Origin: Rhinopithecus roxellana
Taxonomy: Eukaryota; Chordata; Mammalia; Primates; Cercopithecidae
Length of the DNA stretch: 64,000 nt
Assembly (NCBI RefSeq): GCF_007565055.1
Contig: NC_044560.1
Coordinates: 91,517,295-91,581,294, forward strand
Reading direction: 5' to 3'
In this document: positions 13,411 through 22,996 of the stretch, one piece after another
How positions within the stretch are numbered: position 1 is the stretch's first letter
Layout: every line of letters starts with the position of its first letter
Program-made: the position numbers and the translations under genes
Notes under the pieces: model-generated
The model's database searches: none
What the model was told of the DNA's origin: nothing
What the model saw: only the letters and a program-made list of their open reading frames with translations

Positions 13411-16400
13411 ATGTTGTGAAATGAAAGTTTACTGAACTCAGAAAAGAAATTGAAGAAAAAGCCAAAATGTTCTTATAAAGACTGAGTTACAAGTTAGCCA
13501 AAGAACAATAGATTGAACTAAAACTATATTTGGCATTGAGGAAAGGCATGAAACAGCCAAGAGAATAAAAACTAAATATAGAAAGGAGTAAGAATCAGAT
13601 GGAAATTAATATGGAAGTTAGGCAAAGAAAACCTAACGTACATATTTGGAGATGCCCAAAGAAATAAAGACAAAATAAATAAAATATGGGACAGAATTAA
13701 TGAACTTAAAACTACAACACCAGAAAACTTTCTAGTAATAAAAGACTTGGATATAATAGGGGAAGAGCCCATTGTGTATCAGGGAAAATTGACCCAGAAC
13801 AGTAAACTCTAAAATATATCCCAGTAAACCTACAGATTTTAAAGAACATTAAAAATATTTAGGGTGGCTGGGCACAGTGGCTTACACCTGTAATCCCAAC
13901 ACTTTGGGAGGCCAGGGCAGGCAGATCACAAGGTCAGGAGATCGAGACCATCCTGGCTAACACGGTGAAACCCTGTCGCTACTAAAAATACAAAAAAATT
14001 AGCCAGGTGTGGTGGTGGGCGCCTGTAGACCCAGCTACTCGGGAGGTTGAGGCAGGAGAATGGTGTGAACCCGGGAGGCGGAGCTTGTAGTGAGCCAAGA
14101 TCGTGCCACTGCACTCCAGCCTGGGCAACAGAGTGAGACTCCATCTCAAAAAAAAAAAAAAAAAATATTGTTTAGGGCTCCAACCTTTTCCATATCTCCT
14201 TCTCACAAAAATCTGTCACGACAAACAGAAAATACCCAGGTTGACATCAGACTTCCTAATAGCAAAATACAAAAAGAACAACAAGGAGAGTAGTATTTTA
14301 AAGACGCTCAAGTATATGCAAGACAAGACAAGCATTTTACAGCCAAGCCAGCCAAGCTAGCCTTCAGGTATCAAGGCTGTAAAAAATAAATATGCAAGAA
14401 CTCAGGTAGTATCACACTTATAAGACTCTCCTGGGGAATCTAACAGAAGATAAACTTCATCCACCTAAGAGGTGACTGGGGTCATTTTCATTTTTGTCAA
14501 AAGAACTGATGGTGAGAATTGAATGTTTAATTGAGAATCTAAGACTAAAACAAAGGTAGTGACCAGAATATACATTATATTCTGACAAACAGATACAACT
14601 AAAAATAATGGAAGGAGAAGGGAGAAAAGTTGAATAATAAATATTGTATGGGAAATAAGTACAAGTCAAAGGATGTAATAAGCTGACAAACCAAAACATG
14701 GAAGCTTGAATAAGGAAAAAGCAGACCAAGGACATTGCTAAAAAGTATTAGTATAAAGGTAATCACTAAAACAAACATGTGGGATGTTCTGAATACCAAG
14801 ATAATTTTCCCTTCCCTTCCCTTTCCCCTTCCGCTTCCCTTTCCCCTTCCCCTTCCCCTCCCCCTCCCCTCCCCTTCCCTTCCCTCCCCTTCCCTTCCCT
14901 TCCCTCTCCTTTCCCCTCTCCCGTCTCCCCTCTCCCCTCTCCCTTCTGCCATCTCCCATCTCCCCTCTCCCATCTCCCCTCTCCCTTTTTCTTTTCTTTT
15001 CTGAGACAGAGTCTCACTCTGTCGCCCAGGCTGGAGTCCAGTGGCACAATCTCGGCTCACTGCAACCTCCACCTCCCGGGTTCAAGTGATTCTCCTGCCT
15101 CAGCCTCCTGAGTAGGTGGGATTACAGGCACCCACCACCACACCTGGCTAATATTTTTGTATTTTTTAGTGGAGATGGGGTTTCACCATGATGGCCAGGC
15201 TAGTCTCAAACTTCTGACCTGAAGTGATCCACCCGCATTGGCCTCTCAAAGTGCTGGGATTACAGGCATGAGCCACTGCACCCCGCTGAGAATTTTTAAA
15301 AACAGACTACAAAGTGCAGCAAATACAATAAACACAGTTAAAATATAATATGATGGAATAAAGACCAAACATACCAGTCATATCAGTAGGCAACTCTTCT
15401 ATCAGAAGAAAATGATGTTCAAATTGGCTCACAATGCAACACTAGTTTTGTACTAGGTACAAAGAAATACAAAGTGATTTAACATGAAAACCAAGCAAAG
15501 GAATACCAGAGAAGTGGTATGGTGCATGTGTACTGCACATGTGCATGTATATGCTATCTTTATCAGGGTTATACTTACTTATAAAAAGTATTTTTATGTT
15601 TTTGTTTCTCTGTGGTCCGGAATAGTTTATGTAGTACTGGTCTTTGAAGGTTTTGTGGAATTCCTGTGTGAAGTTTGTGGTCCCTATTGCTTTCCTTTGT
15701 AGCAAATCTTTGATACATTTCTCTGTTTCTTCTATGGAAGTCAATTTTGGAAAACTGTATTTACCTAGATTTTCCATTTCACCGAGGTTTTCAAATTTAT
15801 CAAAAGTTATGCCAAGCAGTCTCATTAATTTTTTTCAAAGAACCAGGATTTTGATTTATTGGTGCTACATTTTTCTGTTTTCCACCTCAATTTTTGGTGT
15901 ATCTTTCCATATGCTTTCTATGGGTTTACTTTGTTATTTTCTAGCTTTCATAGTGGAGATTTTAATTCGCTTATTTTCATTGTTTCGTTTTTATTTACAT
16001 AAGTAATGGAATGCTGTAAGTCTGATGGGAATATGTCAGAGGGACACATGAGCCGACTTCCAGTGGCTCTGACTGGCCAAATGTGAGACAATTTGAACAT
16101 CAAAAAGACTAACAACAGTAATGGATTATGACACACTGAATGGAAAAAAAAAACAAAAACCCATGAGTCCATGGTGATATTTTTTAAAAACCGGATGTGG
16201 AATGGAGGGAGAAAAAGCCTTCTTTACAGAAGAATGATAGTAATTGTAAAAAGAACAAAGGATTCCCACATTTGCAAAGAAATGCCCTTCAGATTATTTA
16301 TTAATTATAATGAAAGAAATATAGCCACTACCTTAGCCAAGTGATCAAATTACCGGCAATGGAACAAAGTAATATCATGTGCTTCCTGATATTTTGTACT

Positions 16401-17774
16401 AAGAAAGACATCGTATCTCCTCCATAGAATCTTGCCAAAAATATTTAACCTGGATCCAATTATGAGAAGATGAATCCAAACTGTGGGATATGCTACAAAA
16501 TAACTGTCCTGGGTTTTTAAAAATGTCAGTGTCAGGAAGAAATGGGAGGAAGTGGTAGGGAAACTGTTCTAGATTAAAGGAAACTACAGAGATCTGAAAA
16601 TGAAATGCCATGTACATTAGAATATTGTGTTAATGTTAAAATTCTGGAGTGTGTTCATGGTTTTGTGGTTCTGTTAAAGTGTTCGTTCTTACGAAGCGCC
16701 TCCTGACTTAGGAGTGAAATGTCGCGATAGCTGCAGCTTTTTTTTTTTTTTTTTTTTTTTTTAAATCTGTGGCTTTTGATGCTCATCAAAAAAATGTAAG
16801 TTTTTATATAAGGAGAGAGAGAAAATATGGCAAATGTTAACAGTTGGTGAATTTAAGGAAGAAGATATATGGGTTTTATTGTACTATTCTTTCAACTTTT
16901 ATGTAAGTTTGAAATTTACTTTAAAAGTTGGTAAAGAAAAAGAATTTATATAGCAAATGTTTAGGCTCAGGAAATTCAAGGCATTTTTCTCCATAAAGTA
17001 TTTTTCTGTTCACTGCTAGGGGGCCAGTCTTTCCATCAAATTCATGAAGGACCCCTGCCCTATCCTGCCCGAGGCCTTATTCCACTGACTTTTCTTCCAG
17101 CTCCTTCCCTTCTCATACACTGAAGACACATTAGTCTTTTTTACCCCCTGCCTTTGTTCATTTCGAACAGTCCAGTTCCTTTTTTTCCCCTTCTACAAAT
17201 GAAAGAGCCTGCCCAAGCGCTTTCCCTGACACTGACAGTAATAGCTGTGCTGAAGATGAGGCGGGAGCACTGGGGAGGGGGCTTTCCTTTCAGCTTTTAG
17301 GATTGGCCAGGCAAGTTAACAATAGGCCCCTTTTATTTACGATGAGGGACTGGAAAGGAAAAAGAGAGGAACTCATGCTGATTTTCTGTCAACTAGATCC
17401 AGATGCCAGGATGCCTTCTTTCCCTCCCTGAGCTTTAGTCTCTGTCAACATTGCACTCCCAAAAAGTCATTCATGTACATGGCCTTGAAATGATCTGACT
17501 GCTAGGGTCCAGGGTTTACTTCCATAACAGAGTTTCCCTGTGTCTCATTCTCCCCATCCTGGCAGAGAAAGGAACTCCCACTCTGCCTTTTGCACTAATT
17601 GGTAGAATGCCCACAGCCTGGTCTGAAAGTCTCCTCTCTCCCTTTCAGATGACCCAGCAGATGGCTGGGATGAACTTCTATGGAGCCAATGGCATGATGA
17701 ACTATGGACAGTCAATGAGCGGCGGAAGTGGACAGGCAGCAAATCAGACTCTCAGTCCTCAGATGTGGAAATAA
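749..17774 (+). CDS. SMAP2: SMAP2, stromal membrane-associated protein 2 (ArfGAP), exons 2-10; exon 1 outside window
   Basis: Join 749-882, 3264-3349, 4377-4455, 7974-8060, 9115-9196, 10154-10263, 11060-11225, 11665-11981, 17649-17774. All junctions are AG/GT and phases agree, giving 395 codons plus stop. Adding the expected 34-residue exon 1 gives 429 residues, the known SMAP2 length. SMAP2 is an Arf GTPase-activating protein that acts mainly on Arf1 at clathrin-coated trans-Golgi/endosome membranes (established knowledge). Visible parts, in full-length numbering: the C-terminal half of the ArfGAP domain with the CIRC zinc ligands and the arginine of GIHRNLGVH (exon 2); a basic stretch (exons 4-5); clathrin box LLGLD at 187-191 and a DLDLL motif near 210-214; and an M/G/A/P/Q-rich tail, the region known to bind CALM. 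SMAP1 is excluded because the tail and exon 8 match SMAP2. No frameshift or internal stop was seen. Confidence 0.96.
1215..1506 (+). repeat. Alu, old (J-like), SMAP2 intron 2
   Basis: Sense Alu with a 5' deletion (GGCTCAATCCCAGCACTTTG lacks the CACGCCTGTAAT step) and many substitutions, ending in an A-rich tail. Confidence 0.85.
1639..1940 (+). repeat. AluY, young, SMAP2 intron 2
   Basis: Full-length sense AluY beginning GGCCGGGCGCGGTGGCTCAA with an A tail. Short target duplication ATCATTT on both sides. Confidence 0.92.
2044..2339 (+). repeat. AluY, young, SMAP2 intron 2
   Basis: Full-length sense AluY with GATCCGGCCACTGC and an A tail. TAAATAA flanks both ends. It lies only about 100 bp from the preceding AluY in the same orientation, so Alu-Alu recombination could delete the interval. 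Confidence 0.92.
2340..3263 (+). other. SMAP2 intron 2, remaining part
   Basis: AT-rich sequence with no recognisable repeat or exon until the exon 3 acceptor. Confidence 0.5.
3264..3349 (+). CDS. SMAP2: SMAP2 coding exon 3 (ArfGAP domain)
   Basis: 86 bp, residues 80-107 plus two bases of Pro108. Acceptor GGTCACAG, donor GTATCT. Encodes [19 protein letters not shown], the helical part of the ArfGAP fold after the zinc finger. Confidence 0.95.
3350..4376 (+). other. SMAP2 intron 3 with an hAT-Charlie-like DNA transposon fragment
   Basis: About 3850-4060 reads GCAGTGCTTCTCAAAATGT ... ATCTTGTTAAAG ... GGTGGAGCCTG ... GGGGCCTTGCAG, resembling the short MER hAT non-autonomous elements. The remainder is unassigned. 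Confidence 0.45.
4377..4455 (+). CDS. SMAP2: SMAP2 coding exon 4 (end of ArfGAP domain)
   Basis: 79 bp. Acceptor TTTTTGCAG. The first base completes Pro108 and the exon then reads [20 protein letters not shown] to Arg134. The donor is GTTGGT, weaker than GTRAGT. Lys/Glu-rich helix at the C-terminal border of the ArfGAP domain. Confidence 0.94.
4581..4880 (+). repeat. Alu, old, SMAP2 intron 4
   Basis: Sense, diverged Alu (GTGGTGGCTCATCCCCTAATC). Bounded by the exact 9-bp duplication GCAAAAGTA at 4572-4580 and 4881-4889. Confidence 0.88.
4890..7062 (+). other. SMAP2 intron 4, non-Alu part
   Basis: AT-rich sequence with a TATATA/ACATAT-rich patch at about 5055-5118. Short open frames near 5800-6050 and 6340-6560 have no splice context or domain and are not called genes. 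Confidence 0.5.
7079..7393 (-). repeat. AluY, young, SMAP2 intron 4
   Basis: Antisense full-length AluY with a T tail of about 35. Flanked by a 16-bp target duplication TGTACTCTGTATTCTT at about 7063-7078 and 7394-7409, a clear retrotransposition mark. Confidence 0.95.
7974..8060 (+). CDS. SMAP2: SMAP2 coding exon 5 (charged linker)
   Basis: 87 bp, 29 whole codons (135-163), [18 protein letters not shown]... to Met163. Acceptor CATTACAG, perfect donor GTAAGT. Both ends are in phase 0, so skipping it would keep the frame. Confidence 0.94.
8061..9114 (+). other. SMAP2 intron 5
   Basis: 1.05 kb with no recognisable transposable element. Open frames at 8750-8980 overlap on both strands, but have no splice or domain support. 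Confidence 0.5.
9115..9196 (+). CDS. SMAP2: SMAP2 coding exon 6 (carries most of the clathrin box)
   Basis: 82 bp. Acceptor CACCTTAG, donor GTAAGA. Residues 164-190, [15 protein letters not shown]..., ending MDLLGL. The following Asp is split across the intron, so the clathrin-box motif LLGLD (187-191) is completed by exon 7. Confidence 0.94.
9388..9612 (+). repeat. MIR, SMAP2 intron 6
   Basis: Sense MIR core: AGTGGTTAAGAGCATGG, TTTGGAGCCAG, GTGACCTTGGG..TTACTTAACCTCT, GGATTAAATGAGATAATG, ending CCTCCATAAATGTTAGCA. Confidence 0.85.
10154..10263 (+). CDS. SMAP2: SMAP2 coding exon 7
   Basis: 110 bp. Acceptor TCTTTCTAG, donor GTGAGT. Completes Asp191, then [20 protein letters not shown]... to Lys227. 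Contains DLDLL, a second acidic/leucine clathrin-binding-like motif, and a Ser/Pro run. Confidence 0.94.
10585..10800 (-). repeat. MIR, SMAP2 intron 7
   Basis: Antisense MIR: AAATGCCTGCTATGTCTCAGGCA, TTTCACATCTTCACCACAA, GTGGGAATTTTACAGATG, ACTGGGATCTAAACTCAGTT. Confidence 0.75.
11060..11225 (+). CDS. SMAP2: SMAP2 coding exon 8
   Basis: 166 bp. Acceptor GCCCTAAG (AAG rather than CAG/TAG), donor GTAGAC. Residues 228-282, [20 protein letters not shown] ... [16 protein letters not shown], plus the first base of Ala283. Probably a disordered linker, Ser/Pro/Gln rich. Confidence 0.93.
11665..11981 (+). CDS. SMAP2: SMAP2 coding exon 9 (Met/Gly/Ala/Pro-rich region)
   Basis: 317 bp, the largest coding exon in the gene. 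Acceptor TTGACAG, donor GTAAGC. Residues 283-388 start [18 protein letters not shown] and end [10 protein letters not shown]. Very rich in Met, Gly, Ala and Pro with no charged clusters. Open reading through the donor would hit intronic sequence; the coding end is set by the GTAAGC donor and the in-phase exon 10. Confidence 0.95.
13088..13406 (+). repeat. AluY, young, inserted in the L1/HAL1 relic
   Basis: Full-length sense AluY with A tail over 25. CTGAATGTTG duplicated at both ends, so insertion into the relic is certain. Confidence 0.94.
13866..14165 (+). repeat. Alu (S/Y), inserted in the L1/HAL1 relic
   Basis: Sense Alu beginning GGCTGGGCACAGTGGCTTAC, with A tail. AAATATT-like duplication on both sides. 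Confidence 0.9.
14806..15287 (-). repeat. Antisense Alu with a 190-bp polypyrimidine (CCCTT/CTCCC) tail expansion
   Basis: Alu body 15000-15287. Instead of simple poly-T, its tail (14806-15000) is an expanded tract of CCCTTCC and CTCCCCT units, pure pyrimidine on the + strand except for a few bases. Long reading frames across it are low complexity and not genes. Confidence 0.88.
15560..16000 (-). mobile_element. L1M ORF2 fragment, antisense, SMAP2 intron 9
   Basis: The + strand carries the reverse complement of a decayed L1 reverse transcriptase region: CTTTGAAGGTTTTGTGGAATTC, TTTTTCAAAGAACCAGGATTTTG, CTGTTTTCCACCTC, GTTATTTTCTAGCTTTCAT. Confidence 0.65.
16070..16960 (+). mobile_element. Old L1 3'-UTR-like fragment, SMAP2 intron 9
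   Basis: CATGAGTCCATGGTGATATT, then GGCAAATGTTAACAGTTGGTG ... TGTACTATTCTTTCAACTTT ... GTTTGAAATTTACTTTAAAA, a widespread old LINE-associated 3' sequence. Contains a T26 tract at about 16737-16762. Family subcall not certain. Confidence 0.45.
16961..17648 (+). other. SMAP2 intron 9, 3' end
   Basis: No recognisable repeat. Pyrimidine-rich stretch leading to the exon 10 acceptor CCTCTCTCCCTTTCAG. Confidence 0.5.
17649..17774 (+). CDS. SMAP2: SMAP2 coding exon 10 with stop codon
   Basis: Acceptor CTCCCTTTCAG ends at 17648. 41 codons (389-429), [20 protein letters not shown] ... SPQMWK, then TAA at 17772-17774. The C-terminal part of the CALM-binding region known for SMAP2. Confidence 0.95.
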   Translation: MTQQMAGMNFYGANGMMNYGQSMSGGSGQAANQTLSPQMWK

Positions 17775-18574
17775 AAACAAAACACCTGTATGGCTGCCAT
17801 TCTCTTCAGCCCTCGCTCTCCCCTTTCCACAGCCTCCATCCCTGACCCCCATCCTCTTTTCCTACCTCTCTGTTTGGTTTAGAAATTGCTCAATAAGTCA
17901 TTTGGGGTTTGGCATCCTGCCCAGCCACTTCCCAAACATGAAGACCTCTCTGTTGCTTTATGTTGTACATGCCCCATAGCCATCCCAGCGTCCTCCCCAG
18001 TCCTCTCCTGGCACCAACACCTTAGAAGTTGTTGGCAGAAGGCACTTAAACTGTGGGAGAAACGTGCACACCTTTGAGTACCTTCCCTCAAGGTTAAAGC
18101 TCCTCAGACTCTCAGAAGGGTCTATAGGTGTTGTGTATTAGGCAAACAGGGGAAAGCTTAGAGGTCCTTCTGTATGTGTTAATAAGCTGTTTCTAAGTGT
18201 TTAAATTTGAAGGGGAAGCATCATGTTCTCATGATTTATGGGAATGAAGCAAGTACTGAAATCAAATTAAATACTCCCTGGGTCCTGGGTCAGTTTGACC
18301 CTAGCGCTGGGGTGAGGCAAGCCCCCTCCTATGAGGATGAGCAAAAATACTACTCTCTTCACCCTGAGTTGCTTTCCGGATCTGGGGCTTCAGGACTTGC
18401 TGCTTCAGTCAGCCTTTATTAGCACCAAAGACTTTATGAAGATCCCACACACAGACACACATCCCTTCCCACCTCCCACCTGCCTTCAGTAGGATCTGGC
18501 TCCGTGGCTGGAGGACAAACCCCTAGAGTGGGAATGCAGAGCTTAACGTGTACTGCTTGTGTGTGCACGTGAGA

Positions 18575-18578
<4 letters not shown>

Positions 18579-18612
<34 letters not shown>
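18579..18612 (+). repeat. (GT)17 microsatellite in SMAP2 3' UTR
   Basis: Uninterrupted GT dinucleotide run of 34 nt, preceded by imperfect GTGTGCACGTGAGAGTGA. In RNA it would be a (GU)n tract, the type bound by TDP-43 and CELF proteins (established knowledge; occupancy here is inference). Confidence 0.95.
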
Positions 18613-18613
<1 letters not shown>

Positions 18614-18992
18614 CCGCCTCCCATCCTCTCCCCATCTGCTCTGGGTATTTTTGTTTTTGTTTAGTTTTAGGTTTACAACAGAGAGGAGTTAATTTATCAG
18701 CAGCCTAAAACTGTTGTGTTTTTCTTACGGTTTAAAAAATGCCATGTCATTGATAACTCCCTTTCTCCCTTCCCTTCTCCCAGTCTGCTGATCACTCTTT
18801 CATGCCTGTGTATCCAGGGTGCTCTGTTTCCCCACCATTCCCAGGTGTACGAGGCAGAGGGCCGGGACAGCTTTCCTCTCAGTCATTGTTCACCCCACTT
18901 GAAAATTCAGACAAGAAAACTTTGCTTAAAAGATTTCATGTGTGGGAACTACGTTCCTGGCTGCCTTTCTCCTGTGTATGTGTAAATTCCTT

Positions 18993-18998
18993 AATAAA
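18993..18998 (+). terminator. SMAP2: SMAP2 polyadenylation signal AATAAA
   Basis: Canonical AATAAA 1.2 kb past the stop codon, followed at about 19013-19025 by a GT-rich stretch (GACTGTTTGCTTGG) suited to the downstream element. Confidence 0.75.
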
Positions 18999-19015
18999 TA
19001 TTGCAGGGAAGGACT

Positions 19016-20403
19016 GTTTGCTTGGCCATTACTGTGCGTCACTCTTGGAGGAGGGTGCGTTACACTCAGGTTTTCTGTTTTCCAAAGGCAATTCTTTCAC
19101 TTACTGTATTTTGGAAAATTCTGTACTTCTCATACCCAAGGGCGAGGCCCAGGCTCCAGCAGTCAGAAAGGGGGCCTCTCTCCACTGGCATCTAGAGCTG
19201 TGAGCTGAGGGAACTCCGAAGATGGGCACCTGCTAGAGTCACAGAACATCAGAGCGGCATGCCTTTCCCCCACAGATGGAGAAACTGAGACACGGAGAAA
19301 GGACATGGTTGGCTGATGTCCATTAGAGAACCCTGGGCAGAGCCGGCAGTAGCCTCCAAGTGTCTGGATTTCCAGCCCCTTGTTCTTTCCCTGTGCCATG
19401 GCAATGAAGTAGTGAATTGAAATTCCTCTCTGCCGAGAGAGCAGTAGCTTTGGCTGGTAAAGGTAACTCCCCCTCTCTGAGCTATTGGAACTGGGCCTTC
19501 CAAATCAGTGTCAGGAATCAGAAACAGGACACTCATTCCTGGGGGCGGTACGAAATACAAAGGGAAGAAAGAAGACCGTCTTTAGTCTGTTTCCTTCTCC
19601 CTTCGACTCCCTTTCTGCTCTCAACAGATGTGATCTTTGGACCCTTCCTCCCTTCTTTCCTTTGAGTACACGCTTTGAGTCCTTACAGATGTAAGTGGGA
19701 GGACAGCTCAGTGACTAGGAAAGTCGGCTCTGGGTCAGGCTGCCAGTGTTCCTATCCCTTCCTACGCTGAGCAAACTACTGAACTCCTGTGTCTCCGGGT
19801 AAAATAGGGACGATGGTAATAGGATAATAAGCAGTTCCTGTGGTATATTTAGCACACTATTGGGCACTTAGTAAGCACTCAGGTATTAGCAGGTATTGCA
19901 TGCCAGATCTGTGTTAGGCAGTAGCTCATTTGACAAACTTTTAATAAGTGTCAGTAATGTGCCAAACACTGTTTTAGGCTCTAGAGACAAAGCAGTGAAT
20001 AAAAACTCTCCAATCTCATAGGGTAGTGTGGTAGGAGAAATGAATAATAAACAAATAGATTTAATTCAGACAGTATAAGACAAGGGGAGAGAGTGGGTAT
20101 GGGGCCATTTGGACGGAGTGGTCAGGAGAAGGTTACATTTGGACTGAGACCTGAAGACGCAGCCAGTCCATAGAGATCTGGAAAGAGTTGGAAATAGTTT
20201 GGGGGCATTAGTTTGGGAGTCGTGAGGATACATACGGGTGTTATGTAAAGCCATGAGAGCGGTTGAAGTCACTTGAGAAAATAGAGAGAACTGAGTCTGG
20301 GAACCCATCAGCATGTAGAGGTTGAGAAGGATGAATAAGATGAAGCTGAGATAGTTTCTGCTTTTAAGAAGCTCATGGTCTCATGGGGCAGCAAATTTAT
20401 AAT
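19016..20403. other. Intergenic, downstream flank of SMAP2 with MIR remnants
   Basis: About 19240-19400 contains ACAGATGGAGAAACTGAGACACGGAG, a MIR core in antisense. About 19705-19895 is a sense MIR (GTCGGCTCTGGGTCAGGCTGCC ... TAATAGGATAATAAG ... TTAGTAAGCACTCAG). About 19920-20300 (GTGCCAAACACTGTTTTAGG...) is an old repeat-like block. No gene. Confidence 0.6.
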
Positions 20404-20688
20404 TTCTTTTTTCTGTTTTTGTTTTTGAGACAGAGTCTCGCTCTGTCACCCAAGCTGGAGTGCAGTGGTGTGATCATGGCTCACTGCAGCCTTGACCTCC
20501 TGGGCTTACACAGTCCTCCCAACTTCAGCCTCCCCAAGTAGCTGGGACCAAAGGTGTGCACCACCACACTGGGCTAATTTTATTTTATTTTTTTGTAGAG
20601 ACAAGTTGCCCAGGTGAGTTCCTGTGATCCTCCCACATCGTCCTCCCATAGTGCTGGGATTACAAGCGTGGGCCACTGTGTCCAGCCT
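20404..20688 (-). repeat. Alu, old, intergenic
   Basis: Antisense diverged Alu (GAGACAGAGTCTCGCTCTGTC ... GTGTCCAGCC). TAATTTC-like duplication at both ends. Confidence 0.85.
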
Positions 20689-21567
20689 GTAATTTCCTAT
20701 ACAGGTGGATAATGGGAGCTGAGGTGAGGGGGGACTTAGCCCAGTCAGGAAACCTTCCTGAAGAGAGTGGCACTTGAGCTGAGTCTTAAAGGGAGAAGTA
20801 GCAGTTAACCAATGAATTGGTGTGGAGAAGAATATTCCAGACAAATAGTGTCATGTGAATAAGGATATAGAAACCTACAAGAGCATGGAACATTTTGAGA
20901 GGTACAAACATATTTCTAGGGATGATGTGAGTGTGGTGTGCTGTGGGAGAGGTGGAGCTGGACCAGGTTGGGGGGCCTTTCCACACCCTATGAAGGAGTT
21001 TAGCCCGAAGTATGAGTGGTGGAGAGACTTCGTAGATTTGAGTTTTAGATAGCTCACTCTTGCATCACTATGAACAGCACATTTGAGGAAACAAGACCAG
21101 AGGTAGGGAACCAGAAATGGCAAGAGCTGACCTAGGGCTGTGGTGGTGGGGGTAGGGGAGAATGGAGGGGCTTAGAGTAGCAGTTAATGATTGATCATGA
21201 GGCATGTGAGATGCTAAAAGGTGTTCCACAAAAATGCTAAAATAAGCATAGAAAAGACTAGATTATATCGCTTCATATCTAGAATATAGTATCTACAAAG
21301 TAATCTCTTTGAAAAGTCCTGTAGTAGACCTTTTTCTTAGTTTTCTAGCACTTACCAACACTTATTTTACCATGGAGTCAATTTCTCTGGTATATCTAAT
21401 AACCATAGAATACTATTTGGGGAAAAGCAACCAGAAGAATTCTTTAGGACAGGAGTATCCTATCTTTTGGCTTCCCTGGGCCACATTGGAAGAATTGTCT
21501 TGGCCCACATGTAAAATACTGATAAAATGTGATATCTGATGAGCTAAAAAAAAAAAAAAAAACATAA
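20689..21567. other. Intergenic, no gene seen
   Basis: Old repeat-like sequence (AGCTGAGTCTTAAAGGGAGAAGTAGCAG ...) with no clear family and no exon-like structure. Confidence 0.4.
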
Positions 21568-21874
21568 TTTTTTGTTCTTGTTGTTTTGTTTGTTTGTTTT
21601 GTAGAGATGGAGTCTCACTCTGTCGCCCAGGCTGACTCTCGGCTCACTGCAGCCTCTGCCTCCCTGGTTCCAGCAATTCTCCTGCCTCAGCCTCCCGAGT
21701 AGCTGGGACTACAGGCGCATGCCGCCACACCCGGCTAATTTCTTTTGTGTTTTAGTAGAGATGGGGTTTCACTGTGTTGCCCAGGCTGGTCTTGAACTCC
21801 TGAGCTCAGGCAATCCACCCAACCTCAGCCTCCCAAAGTGTTAGGATTACAGGCGTGAGCCACCAAGCCCGGCC
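21568..21874 (-). repeat. Alu, intergenic
   Basis: Antisense Alu with a TTG/GTTT-rich tail, ending CCAAGCCCGGCC. CATAAT present on both sides. Confidence 0.88.
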
Positions 21875-22823
21875 CTCATAATGTTTTATGAATTTGTGTT
21901 GGGCCTCATTCAAAGCCATCCTGGGCCGCATGCGGACTGTGTGCCCAGGGCTAGACAAGGTGCTTTAGGAGGTAGAGTTGGGAGGTGTCAGTATTGGATA
22001 AGATGTGGGATGGAGAGGGAGGAAGCAGTCAAATCTCCCATGTTTCTAGATTATGTGAAAGAATTTACAGAAGGAAGAGAAGCTGGCTTTTCTCTAGGAA
22101 GGGAGAAGTAGATAATTAGGAGTTTGGTTTTGGGCTTGTTGAAATTGTGTTGCCTATGTTATATCCAGGTCTGGCTGACCTGGATTTAAATTGGATTTAA
22201 GAGTCTGAAGTTCAAGGAAGAGGTCAGGCTGGAGAAATTAATTTGTGAGTTAGCCCATGGAGGTGGTAACTGATACAATAGGAGATGGGTGGGAATCACC
22301 TAAGGTGGGTTTGTAAAATAACAGCAGTGGGCTGGGACAATTTGTGGGGAAATATTTATTTTTAATAGAAGTTAAGGAGGAAAGGCCCAAGAAGGAGAGG
22401 AGGTGGAATGGGGATGAGGAGGAATAGTCAGAAAGTTATGCAAAACAAAACAAAACTCTAGGAAAGTACAATGTCAAGGAACCCTAGGAACTATACTATC
22501 TAGAAAAAGGGATGATCACAAACATCAAATCAGCAGGAAAATCTAGAGAGAGAAGGATTGGTAAAAGGACTACTGAATTTAGCATTTGGAAACGGTAAAC
22601 TTCAGTTGGAATGTTAGGGCCAGAAACCAGATTATAGTGAGTTGAAGGGTGGATTGAAGCAGTTGTAAAGTAGAGAAACAGGCTCTATAAAATTAAATAA
22701 ACCTGGTAAGATTTAAGAATAGAAACAGAGCATGTAAATTCCAAGCCAATAAAGAGGGAAAAATTAGAAAATGCAAATAATCAAAAATATCAACCATCCT
22801 CTTGTCCCCCAAGAAAAAGGCAG

Positions 22824-22856
<33 letters not shown>

Positions 22857-22996
22857 AAAGCTCAGAAAAGTGGACCAAACTGAATTAAAAAGTAGTATGA
22901 CTGAAACAAGTCTAAATACAAAAAATACAATGTAAATGGAATAAATAAATTTGGAATACTGACATTGTTAGATTGCACTTTTAAAATCCATTCCTA
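21875..22996. other. Intergenic, no gene seen
   Basis: Purine-rich sequence with a T27 tract at about 22830-22856. No recognisable gene or repeat family. Confidence 0.4.

Larger units (their letters stand above)
12680..14790 (+). mobile_element. Old L1/HAL1-type ORF1 relic, SMAP2 intron 9, interrupted by two Alus
   Basis: Lys/Glu/Asn/Gln-rich decayed reading frame with coiled-coil character (for example [14 protein letters not shown] at about 13030-13080), continuing after an AluY with KEIEEKAKM and blocks resembling L1 ORF1, all on the + strand. The frame is broken by stops and by Alus at 13088-13406 and 13866-14165. The late part (CTCTCCTGGGGAATCT) recalls HAL1, the ORF1-only half-LINE. 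Upstream sequence back to about 12280 may belong to it. No function expected. Confidence 0.5.
17775..19015 (+). other. SMAP2: SMAP2 3' UTR
   Basis: Low-repeat sequence between the stop and an AATAAA followed by a GT-rich element. About 1.24 kb, with a (GT)17 tract. The end is inferred from the signal; cleavage should fall 10-25 nt past it. Confidence 0.75.

Noticed and set aside
14599..15072. 157-residue Gly/Arg/Glu-rich frame
   Set aside because: Translation of an expanded Alu tail; low complexity.
749..17774. SMAP1 instead of SMAP2
   Set aside because: Exon 8, the LLGLD context and the Met/Gly tail match SMAP2, and ZFP69B next door fits the SMAP2 locus.
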